Positions 1 to 5,417 of a stretch of DNA of 5,502 nt are shown in pieces (the stretch's first letter is position 1; each line of letters begins with the position of its first letter). Source of the stretch: an uncultured Aliterella sp. (lineage in GTDB: Bacteria > Cyanobacteriota > Cyanobacteriia > Cyanobacteriales > Chroococcidiopsidaceae). A model generated the notes under the pieces. The model made no database searches, was not told where the DNA came from, and saw nothing but the letters and a program-made list of their open reading frames with translations. The DNA lies in NCBI GenBank assembly GCA_905479905.1, contig CAJQOK010000262.1, forward strand, positions 1-5,502. Reading direction: 5' to 3'. The translations under genes were made by a program, and so were the position numbers.

Positions 1-1
1 T

Positions 2-466
2 CAAATCAAGCAACAAAATCCACAACTACCAGTTTTAGTATTGACATCGCACTCCCAGCAGCCTTTAATTACGCGGTTGCTAGAAGCCGGGGCGCAAGGC
101 TACTGTTTAAAAGGAATTTCGGCAGAGGTTTTAGTTTTAGCAATTCGTTCTGTTGCGGCGGGGGCTTCTTGGTGGGATCGAACAGCAACTACAGAAATTA
201 GAGCTAAGTTTGAACCCAAATTGACAGCTAATAATGTAGACAAAGATGTAAAAGAATCGTCAACCATACCTCTAACGCCACGCGAACAAGAAATTTTGGC
301 GCTAATTGCTACAGGCAAATCAAATCAAGAGATTGCCGAAGCCCTGTATATTACGCCAGGTACAGTTAGAGTACACGTCCATACAATTCTGCATAAATTG
401 GGGGTACGCGATCGCACTCAGGCGGCGGTGCTAGTAACTCAAAAGCAATGGCTGGCTACAAAATAA
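2..466 (+). CDS. LuxR/NarL-family response regulator, C-terminal part (5' end outside window)
   Basis: DNA-binding response regulator of a two-component system, cytoplasmic, predicted to act as a transcription factor. The reading frame is open from base 2, so the gene begins upstream of the window. The 154 visible residues start in the receiver domain: the fourth strand (VLVLTS, visible residues 11-16) with the conserved Thr/Ser, then the conserved lysine in YCLKG (residue 37). The phosphoacceptor aspartate lies outside the window. After a linker (about 60-90), a LuxR helix-turn-helix fills about 91-148, starting LTPREQEILALIATG with the recognition helix around TPGTVRVHVHTIL. This architecture is typical of NarL/FixJ regulators; the target genes and partner kinase cannot be told from here. 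A HIP1 octamer lies at 408-415. A TTG at 41 could be read as a start, but it falls inside the receiver fold and is not the true one. The toxin-antitoxin pair follows on the same strand, with 28 bp between stop and antitoxin ATG. Confidence 0.93.
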   Translation, partial: QIKQQNPQLPVLVLTSHSQQPLITRLLEAGAQGYCLKGISAEVLVLAIRSVAAGASWWDRTATTEIRAKFEPKLTANNVDKDVKESSTIPLTPREQEILALIATGKSNQEIAEALYITPGTVRVHVHTILHKLGVRDRTQAAVLVTQKQWLATK

Positions 467-483
467 TGTCTTGACACACGCAG

Positions 484-490
484 AGGAAAA
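484..490 (+). promoter_or_regulatory. Ribosome binding site of the antitoxin gene
   Basis: The purine run AGGAAAA preceded by G (GAGGAAAA, 483-490) sits about 5-8 bases before the ATG at 495 and resembles a Shine-Dalgarno. It decides the start: the longer frame opening at the TTG at 471 would place this site inside the coding region. It is the clearest Shine-Dalgarno in the window. Confidence 0.6.
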
Positions 491-494
491 TAAA

Positions 495-704
495 ATGTCT
501 GAAACTACATTGGATACAAGCGAACTTAAACAACTGCTCAAAAGTGCGATTTCTGAAGTCCTGCAAGAACAAAAAGAAGTTTTTACTGACATTATTATTG
601 AAGCAATGGAAGATATTGGTTTGGTCAAAGCGATTGAGGAAGGTGAAAACACTGAACCTGTTAGTCGAGAAGCCATATTTAAGATTTTGAGCCAGCAGCA
701 ATGA
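495..704 (+). CDS. Antitoxin of a type II toxin-antitoxin pair
   Basis: Predicted antitoxin, 69 residues, that would bind and neutralise the toxin encoded directly downstream and probably autoregulate the pair. The call rests mainly on context: a small acidic, helix-rich protein whose stop overlaps the start of a RelE/ParE-fold toxin by ATGA (701-704). Residues 9-50 (from ELKQLLKSAISEVLQ to AIEEG) look like long amphipathic helices; the tail around EPVSREAIFKIL (54-65) resembles the C-terminal segment common in small cyanobacterial antitoxins. I do not recognise a classical RHH, HTH or AbrB DNA-binding motif, so the antitoxin family and any operator are not assigned. Start chosen at ATG 495 because of the ribosome binding site just upstream; the same frame is open back to a TTG at 471, which would add eight residues and is less likely. 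Confidence 0.75.
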   Translation: MSETTLDTSELKQLLKSAISEVLQEQKEVFTDIIIEAMEDIGLVKAIEEGENTEPVSREAIFKILSQQQ

Positions 705-967
705 ATGTTGAATTTAGAAAAAGCTTTGAAAAAGACCTCAGCAAAATCAAAGATGCAGAGCTATTACAAAGAATTCAAGCAGTTATTGAAGAAGTTGAAG
801 CCATTGATAGTCTGCTAAATTTAACCAATGTCAAAAAACTAAAAGCAGAGGGAGATTACTATCGCATTAGAGTAGGTGACTATCGAATTGGACTTTTCGT
901 GGGTGAGAAGGCTGTGGTTTTTTCCCGCATACTCCATCGAAAAGAGATATACCGTTATTTCCCCTAA
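701..967 (+). CDS. RelE/ParE-superfamily toxin
   Basis: Toxin of a type II pair, 88 residues, the usual size for the family. RelE-branch members cleave mRNA on the ribosome; ParE-branch members inhibit gyrase. The C-terminal half carries the family signature: a basic stretch NVKKLKAEGDYYRIRVGDYR (43-62), the strand-forming IGLFVGEKAVVFSRI (63-77), and the end HRKEIYRYF (79-87). By eye, R55 and R57 match the basic pair of E. coli RelE (K52, K54), R62 matches R61, R80 matches R81, and Y84 lies near the position of Y87. This favours, but does not prove, an intact ribonuclease-type site. The ATG at 701 overlaps the antitoxin stop and has no Shine-Dalgarno of its own, which suggests translational coupling; an ATG at 705 is in another frame. 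The gene converges on recJ with 27 bp between stops. Confidence 0.87.
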   Translation: MNVEFRKSFEKDLSKIKDAELLQRIQAVIEEVEAIDSLLNLTNVKKLKAEGDYYRIRVGDYRIGLFVGEKAVVFSRILHRKEIYRYFP

Positions 968-994
968 TTGTTTAGTTGAGGTTGCTACTCACAA

Positions 995-3331
995 CTACAC
1001 CTCTACAGGCACTTCCTCAGAAAAAACTGCACTAATAGTAGAAAGCGGCACTTTATAAAAATACTGGCGTTGAAATTGCTCCTCACGTACCGCCGCGATA
1101 AATTGCTCAATAATTTGCAAGTTCTCAGTATCAGCAATAGTTGATACTTGAAGCAAGCTCATTTTAAAAGCTCCATTAAGAAAGCTAACTTTAAAACCCA
1201 AACCCTTTAAAGCTGTAAATCCTAATCGCAATAATAAGTCGCTGATTCCCAATTTTTCCATTAGTTGAATGCGCGTAACACTTTGCTCAGTGCGGCTGAG
1301 ATATTTAGCAATCCCTACCAAATTTAGCCAAACTTGACGGGGTGAAACAGAGTTAGGGGCGCTAAAAGCGATCGCAAGCGGTTTATTTTCATCAAGACTT
1401 CGTTCGTACCAAGCCCGTAAATCGTCCCAGTTACTAGGACAATTTTTAACTAACAAAACTGATGCTCCTTGCACTGAACCTTCTTGTCGCCAATCTAAAA
1501 TCTTATTTGGCGCTGAGGATGTAAATTGATTAGCGATCGCACTACTACGAATAGCTATAAGCCTAACTTCATAATGGGGTTTTATACCTTTTTCTGGATT
1601 TTCATAACTGTTGTAATCGAGTTCTACGATTGCATCGCAGCGCCCTTTAGGGATTTCTTCGCGGTAATGTCCCCACCATACGCCAGGAAATCTTAGATTT
1701 GTAGACTCATCTCGAAGTTCAAAATCGGTTTTTATATACCTAACTTCTTTCCCTTTAGTGTCGCGGATATTACGATTCCAAGTTTTGTCAATCCAACAGT
1801 TTTGAATCAACAGTTTTGGTACGGGGTTGCCCATTCCACAGGGTTCAAGCAAGTTCAATTCCCAAAATAGCTTTTTACCTAAATCAGCAACGGTGACGAC
1901 TAAATCGGCTTGCATTGTGGGCGGTGAAGTCGCATTTCCCAATATTTGCCGCAGTCTTTGATTAATTGCATCAGTAAATAACGGGATATTTTCTACAGGT
2001 AAACTCAACCCCGCCGCAAAAGGATGTCCGCCAAATCGGTGCAGTAAATGCGCCTGATCTTTCACTAATTGATACAAATCAACTTGATTGACCGATCGCG
2101 CCGAACCACGAGCAAAGGCTGTTTGACCTTCGGTACTTAGTAAAACCGTCGGGCGACCTGTTTGCTGGGCAACTTGTCCGGCGACCAATCCCAGCACCCC
2201 TACAGCCCATTGTGGATCTTCTAAAACTATAACGCTGGTCGTTGATAAGTCCATCTGCTCTAGCTTGGCGTTTACTTGCTGCTGGACATCTTTTTGTAAA
2301 GACTTGCGCCGCGCGTTTGCAAGTTCCGTTTCTTCCGCCAATTGGTTGCAACGCTCAACATCTCTACTTGTCAGCAACTCTACGCAAAAAGACGCATCCC
2401 CTTGAATCCGACTTACGGCGTTAATTCGTGGGCCCAAACCAAAAGAAATATCTGTAGGGCGATCGCCACTTCGACGACAAAGATCCAATAAGCGCCCAAC
2501 TCCAGGTCTGCGGCGCTTGGTTTCTGGCTTTTTGGAGTCGGATTGCATTTTTTCTATTCCCACCTGTGCCAAGTACCGACAATCGCCATTTAGCTGCACT
2601 AAATCGGCAATTAGTCCGATCGCAACCAAATCTAGCAAGTCTTCTAAAGGTTGCTGGGGTATATCAGGTAAGGTTTGATAAAGTGCTTCTACTAACTTGT
2701 AAGCAACGGCAACTCCAGAAAGATTAAACAATTGATGGTTGCTTGGCAAATAACGAGGATTGATAATTGCTGTTACAGGTGGGCGATCACTCGGTAAAGT
2801 ATGATGATCGGTAACTATAACGTCAATTCCTAAAGAGTTTGCATAAGTTATTTCTTCAATATTTGTGCTGCCAGTATCGCAAGTAACAATTAACGCCGTA
2901 TTATTTTGGGCAAGTTCATCAATTCCCTGACAGTTTAAACCGTGCGATTGGGTGAGACGATTGGGGATGTAGTAATTTAGCTGCTGATGTTGCGGGAAAA
3001 ACTGCCCTAATCCATCCCATAGCACCGCCGTTGACGTAATCCCATCTGCGTCAAAATCTCCCCAAATAGTTACCTTTTCTGGGCGATCGCGCGCTTGTTT
3101 TAATCTAGCTACCGCTTGCTCCATTTCTTGCCCAAATACAAAAGGACTAGCAACCTGATATAGTTGGGGTTTAATAAATTCTGCCAACTGCTGCACATCC
3201 CGAATCCCGCGCTGCCACAACAGTTGAGCCGCGTAATGTCCCGAAGACTTGGGAATATAGCTTTTCACCGCTTCAACAAACCACTCTGGCGGCGATTCTA
3301 TAGATACTACAGTCCATTGCAATTGTGTCAT
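995..3331 (-). CDS. recJ: Single-stranded-DNA-specific exonuclease RecJ
   Basis: 5'-to-3' exonuclease on single-stranded DNA, used in recombinational repair, mismatch repair and processing of stalled forks; cytoplasmic, Mg/Mn-dependent DHH-superfamily enzyme. The 778 residues show the motifs in order: GDFDADGITS (91-100; D92, D94, D96), CDTG (151-154), DHH (175-177), IADLVQL (241-247; D243), then the DHHA1 domain ending in RFGGHPFAAG (432-441, GGH motif). An OB-like region follows (about 470-595). A further C-terminal part (about 600-778) makes it longer than E. coli RecJ (577) and similar to the long Bacillus-type proteins with a RecJ C-terminal domain. Residues 262-277 form a charged linker rich in Lys and Arg. 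No key residue appears lost. Start: the codon before ATG 3331 is an in-frame TAA, so no longer product is possible; no Shine-Dalgarno is seen. It lies 26 bp downstream of the nuclease-fold gene on the same strand, probably co-transcribed. It contains four HIP1 octamers (1368, 1533, 2459, 3083). Confidence 0.96.
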   Translation of the reverse strand: MTQLQWTVVSIESPPEWFVEAVKSYIPKSSGHYAAQLLWQRGIRDVQQLAEFIKPQLYQVASPFVFGQEMEQAVARLKQARDRPEKVTIWGDFDADGITSTAVLWDGLGQFFPQHQQLNYYIPNRLTQSHGLNCQGIDELAQNNTALIVTCDTGSTNIEEITYANSLGIDVIVTDHHTLPSDRPPVTAIINPRYLPSNHQLFNLSGVAVAYKLVEALYQTLPDIPQQPLEDLLDLVAIGLIADLVQLNGDCRYLAQVGIEKMQSDSKKPETKRRRPGVGRLLDLCRRSGDRPTDISFGLGPRINAVSRIQGDASFCVELLTSRDVERCNQLAEETELANARRKSLQKDVQQQVNAKLEQMDLSTTSVIVLEDPQWAVGVLGLVAGQVAQQTGRPTVLLSTEGQTAFARGSARSVNQVDLYQLVKDQAHLLHRFGGHPFAAGLSLPVENIPLFTDAINQRLRQILGNATSPPTMQADLVVTVADLGKKLFWELNLLEPCGMGNPVPKLLIQNCWIDKTWNRNIRDTKGKEVRYIKTDFELRDESTNLRFPGVWWGHYREEIPKGRCDAIVELDYNSYENPEKGIKPHYEVRLIAIRSSAIANQFTSSAPNKILDWRQEGSVQGASVLLVKNCPSNWDDLRAWYERSLDENKPLAIAFSAPNSVSPRQVWLNLVGIAKYLSRTEQSVTRIQLMEKLGISDLLLRLGFTALKGLGFKVSFLNGAFKMSLLQVSTIADTENLQIIEQFIAAVREEQFQRQYFYKVPLSTISAVFSEEVPVEV

Positions 3332-3357
3332 TTACTAAACTTGCACCAGATGTATTG

Positions 3358-4143
3358 TTACTGAATTACTACTTCTTGAATATTAGCAAGAAGCGGTAGT
3401 TTATTTGTACTATATTCTTGGGCTGATAAATCTGCCTCGAAATTGCGATCGCATTTACTAATAAATTGGCAGTAATTACAAGTTTTGCTACCTTCTACCA
3501 CTTGCGGGAATTGTTCGCCGATTTCGTAACTTTTAAGCCAATTAGTCAGTTGCAGAAGTAACTGCTTGAGTTTCTTCTCTATTTGCTGATGGAGAGTATT
3601 GCTGTAATTAAAGGTTAAACTTTGCGGTTTGTCGTCTGATTGCACAAACCAGTAAGTCATAGAAATTTGTTCGGGTAAATATTCGCTCGTTTCTGCCAAT
3701 ACATACTGGTAAAGTAGAGTTTGCCAATTTTGGGCTAATTTTCGCCGATCTTGGGGTTTGGGATAAGTTTTCCAATCGAGAATTTGGCAAGTGTCATCTC
3801 TAGCGATAAATAAGTCATAAATTACTGTTAGCAAATATTCTTCAACTTGCAAAGTGCGACAATGTTCGCTTTCTCGAAACTCCCCGTCAGCAGGAGTTAA
3901 TATTTCTGTAGCGGCGATCGCAAAGCCATTCATCCAACCTTGCAATTGTTCATTTTCTTTGACAATTGCATCAATGGGTAAACCTAATTCTCGCTGCTGC
4001 ATCAAAAGGTGAAAGCGGCTACCAGAGCTTAACCGCTCTTGTTGCTCTAAGCTAGTAGGAGATATAATACCGTCTAAATAAGTATGTTGAAATTGACGCG
4101 GACAACGTTCGAGTAAATTTAGCTGTCCTTGAGATAATCGCAT
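3358..4143 (-). CDS. PD-(D/E)XK nuclease-fold protein with AddB/Cas4-like Fe-S cysteines
   Basis: Predicted DNA nuclease of the RecB/AddB/Cas4 exonuclease branch (PDDEXK_1-like), 261 residues, stand-alone with no helicase domain. Visible in order: an N-terminal SQGQLNLLERCPRQF segment with C14; GSRFH with H45; the metal site as D110 (in VIYDLF) and D123-x-K125 in ILDWKT; then Q141 and Y145 in QTLLYQY, the QxxxY motif. Near the C-terminus come C222, C225 and C231 (C-x2-C-x5-C), which with C14 give the four-cysteine 'iron staple' arrangement known from AddB and Cas4. All expected catalytic positions are present, so it is probably active, but its polarity and substrate are not known. The ATG at 4143 is fixed by an in-frame TAA (4176-4174) with no other start between. 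It is the first gene of a unit with recJ and is divergent from the fibrillin gene. There is no CRISPR array or cas1/cas2 here, so a Cas4 role is not supported. HIP1 octamers at 3445 and 3914. Confidence 0.87.
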   Translation of the reverse strand: MRLSQGQLNLLERCPRQFQHTYLDGIISPTSLEQQERLSSGSRFHLLMQQRELGLPIDAIVKENEQLQGWMNGFAIAATEILTPADGEFRESEHCRTLQVEEYLLTVIYDLFIARDDTCQILDWKTYPKPQDRRKLAQNWQTLLYQYVLAETSEYLPEQISMTYWFVQSDDKPQSLTFNYSNTLHQQIEKKLKQLLLQLTNWLKSYEIGEQFPQVVEGSKTCNYCQFISKCDRNFEADLSAQEYSTNKLPLLANIQEVVIQ

Positions 4144-4175
4144 ATAGCTAATAATTTGTGGCGTTATAAATAATT
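4144..4175. promoter_or_regulatory. Short divergent intergenic region (nuclease-recJ unit / fibrillin gene)
   Basis: Only 32 very AT-rich bases separate the two outward-facing ATGs. Both starts are fixed by in-frame stops inside this stretch (TAA at 4167-4169 for the rightward gene, TAA at 4174-4176 read leftward). A TATAAA (4165-4170) lies very close to the rightward ATG. No Shine-Dalgarno is evident for either gene. The space is too short for two complete non-overlapping promoters, so at least one must extend into the opposite coding region, or transcripts have very short leaders. Promoter activity is inferred from the layout, not from clear -35/-10 boxes. Confidence 0.45.
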
Positions 4176-4769
4176 ATGACTATTTTAGATTCGACTATTG
4201 ATGTTTTAGACCATGCGGCGGCTAGTTTACGAAGTAAAAGCGATCGCCCAGAGGCTAAAGAAGTAGTCAAAGCTTTATTGCAAGCCGAAAAAGCAGCCAA
4301 GCAACAAAAACTTGTATATCCCCTCGAATCGCTGTTTGGTCAGTGGCGGCTTTGCTTTACTGCTCCTAAAAACGCTCATTTTAAAAGTGGTGTGGCTTTA
4401 GGTAAAGGCTTTTATGTACCCCAAATTGCTCCTGCACAGATTTCTTTTTTTCCCTCTCAGAATTTGGGCGAGGCTAGAATTACTAATTCTGTGCAATTTG
4501 GCTCCTTACAGCTTAAGTTAACTGGGCCCGCTCGTTATTTAGATAAGAAAAATTTGCTAATGTTTGATTTTACACAAGTAGAGATTTTGTTGTTTAATCG
4601 AGCTATTTATAGTGGGGGGTTTCGAGGTGGAAAGCTTAAAGATGCAGATTTTTACGAACAATCAGTTTCTAAAGCGCCCTTTTTCGCCTTTTTTAGAGTA
4701 ACAGAAGACTTCATCGCCGCTCGTGGTCGTGGTGGTGGGCTGGCATTATGGGTAAAGGAAAGTATTTAG
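4176..4769 (+). CDS. PAP/fibrillin family protein (plastid-lipid-associated type)
   Basis: Cyanobacterial member of the PAP/fibrillin family, 197 residues, a lipocalin-like fold whose plastid relatives sit on plastoglobules and thylakoids and bind or organise lipids and prenylquinones. The family signature is visible as LFGQWRLCFTAP (53-64), followed by alternating strands (GKGFYVPQIAPAQISFF, 76-92; RITNSVQFGSLQLKLTG, 101-117) and the conserved end FFAFFRVTEDFIAARGRGGG (169-188) then LALW. There is no signal peptide or membrane helix; the N-terminal 50 residues are predicted helical. The length suits a bacterial single-domain member. The start is firm: an in-frame TAA at 4167-4169 lies two codons upstream of the ATG. 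Exact ligand and role are not deducible. It is divergent from the nuclease-recJ unit and convergent with the YiaA/B-like gene. HIP1 octamer at 4240-4247. Confidence 0.88.
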   Translation: MTILDSTIDVLDHAAASLRSKSDRPEAKEVVKALLQAEKAAKQQKLVYPLESLFGQWRLCFTAPKNAHFKSGVALGKGFYVPQIAPAQISFFPSQNLGEARITNSVQFGSLQLKLTGPARYLDKKNLLMFDFTQVEILLFNRAIYSGGFRGGKLKDADFYEQSVSKAPFFAFFRVTEDFIAARGRGGGLALWVKESI

Positions 4770-4795
4770 CAAGGTGATTTTTAGAAATAGGTGTA

Positions 4796-4811
4796 ATCTA
4801 TCAAAATAGAT
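4796..4811. terminator. Weak candidate bidirectional terminator hairpin
   Basis: Perfect inverted repeat ATCTAT-CAAA-ATAGAT in the 59-bp space between the convergent fibrillin and YiaA/B-like genes, followed within six bases by CTTTT on the + strand. The six-pair stem is almost all A:T and so thermodynamically weak. Its position between two converging stops is the main reason to list it. Confidence 0.28.
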
Positions 4812-4828
4812 AGTGCTTTTCTGATTAA

Positions 4829-5107
4829 TTATTTTAAGGGATGATTTTGACTCAATAATTTTTCTACGTGAGCTTCATCAATTCTAGAGACAATTTTTGT
4901 AGCTTCGTGCAAATCTCTAGTAGTTTTTGCCAGCGTAAAAGTTGAGCCAACACTGAAAGCCAAACCCATACCCATAAAGCCTTTGATCCAGTTATTTACA
5001 GGTAAATTGATAATTCCTATAGTTGTTAATCCTATAGAAAGACCAAACGCAGCCCAGGTTTGAAAAATCCAAGCATTGCTATCTCTTTGACGGCTGTAAT
5101 TGTTCAT
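4829..5107 (-). CDS. YiaA/YiaB-type two-helix membrane protein
   Basis: Small inner-membrane protein, 92 residues, matching the YiaA/YiaB two-helix domain; its biochemical role is not known. Two hydrophobic helices are visible: about 13-34 (from WIFQTWAAFGLSIG to TTIGIIN) and about 41-60 (IKGFMGMGLAFSVGSTFTLA), joined by the short turn LPVNNW. The helix end leads into the charged KTTRDLHEATK and a polar tail, as is common in the family. The N-terminus is short and polar (MNNYSRQRDSN) without a cleavable signal peptide. The ATG at 5107 is the first start after an in-frame TAA at 5131-5129; no Shine-Dalgarno is seen. It is monocistronic as far as the window shows, converging on the fibrillin gene, with its upstream region leading to the insertion sequence. 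Confidence 0.83.
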   Translation of the reverse strand: MNNYSRQRDSNAWIFQTWAAFGLSIGLTTIGIINLPVNNWIKGFMGMGLAFSVGSTFTLAKTTRDLHEATKIVSRIDEAHVEKLLSQNHPLK

Positions 5108-5311
5108 GATGGCAAGGTCTACAGAAACTTATATATTATTGATAGCTTAGAAATATTTGCTCTAATTTTGCCGATAGACAGTCTGTAAATTGGTAGATCG
5201 CACATTTAAGCAAAAGTTAAATTGTTGCCGATTATCTGGCGGGTAGTCCTGAATAAGTAAGGACAGACTGACTAAAGCCTTAGCAATTCATTGTAGTAAT
5301 GGATAAAATAC
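5108..5311. other. Non-coding stretch between the YiaA/B-like gene and the insertion sequence
   Basis: About 200 bases without a supportable gene. The part next to 5107 (AT-rich, 5130-5160) should hold the promoter of the leftward YiaA/B-like gene, but I see no convincing -35/-10 pair. The rest has a stop-free leftward frame (5287-5165, 41 codons, no ATG/GTG/TTG in a sensible place) and an 8-base inverted repeat, CAGTCTGT at 5179-5186 and ACAGACTG at 5263-5270. Neither is enough to call a gene or structured RNA. Confidence 0.5.
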
Positions 5312-5330
5312 CTGACTTTTCCCGTTAAGT
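5312..5330 (+). repeat. Candidate left terminal inverted repeat of the insertion sequence
   Basis: CTGACTTTTCCCGTTAAGT matches the IS50 outside end CTGACTCTTATACACAAGT at 12 of 19 positions by my count, including the first six (CTGACT) and the last four (AAGT). If this is the end, the left flanking 9 bases ATAAAATAC (5303-5311) would be one copy of the expected 9-bp target duplication. A second CTGACT at 5268-5273 matches only in its first six bases and is the weaker alternative. Confidence 0.5.
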
Positions 5331-5417
5331 CTTGAAAGGTTTACTGGCAAAGGATTTAAGGAACAGTACAGCAAATACGGTACAGTAATTGAAATCGGGT
5401 GTTAAAGGTAACAAGCA

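Noticed and set aside
471..476. Perfect -35 box TTGACA just upstream of the antitoxin gene, with TAAAAT at 491-496
   Set aside because: The spacer would be 14 bases, shorter than usual, and transcription would begin inside the antitoxin coding region after its start codon. Probably chance.
471..494. TTG start at 471 giving a 77-residue antitoxin
   Set aside because: The Shine-Dalgarno-like GAGGAAAA lies inside this extension and is correctly placed for ATG 495.
968..994. Possible bidirectional terminator between toxin and recJ (GTTG at 975-978 with CAAC at 992-995)
   Set aside because: Only four contiguous pairs and no T-run; it also overlaps the recJ stop codon. Too weak to call.
876..1058. 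60-codon rightward frame across the toxin end and recJ end
   Set aside because: Overlaps two well-supported genes in other frames, with no family match; a shadow frame.
2079..2424. Open frames on both strands inside recJ (2079-2351 leftward, 2242-2424 rightward)
   Set aside because: They lie within the conserved DHH/DHHA1 region of recJ and have arginine- or leucine-rich translations typical of shadow frames.
3358..4143. Annotating the Fe-S nuclease as Cas4 of a CRISPR system
   Set aside because: No repeats, cas1 or cas2 in the window, and the neighbour is recJ. AddB and Cas4 share this motif set.
5119..5205. Leftward ATG frame of 28 codons upstream of the YiaA/B-like gene
   Set aside because: No ribosome binding site, no recognisable family, and its codons fall in the AT-rich probable promoter region.
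5268..5286. Alternative IS left end starting CTGACTAAAGCC
   Set aside because: It shares only the first six bases with the IS50 end, fewer than the candidate at 5312.
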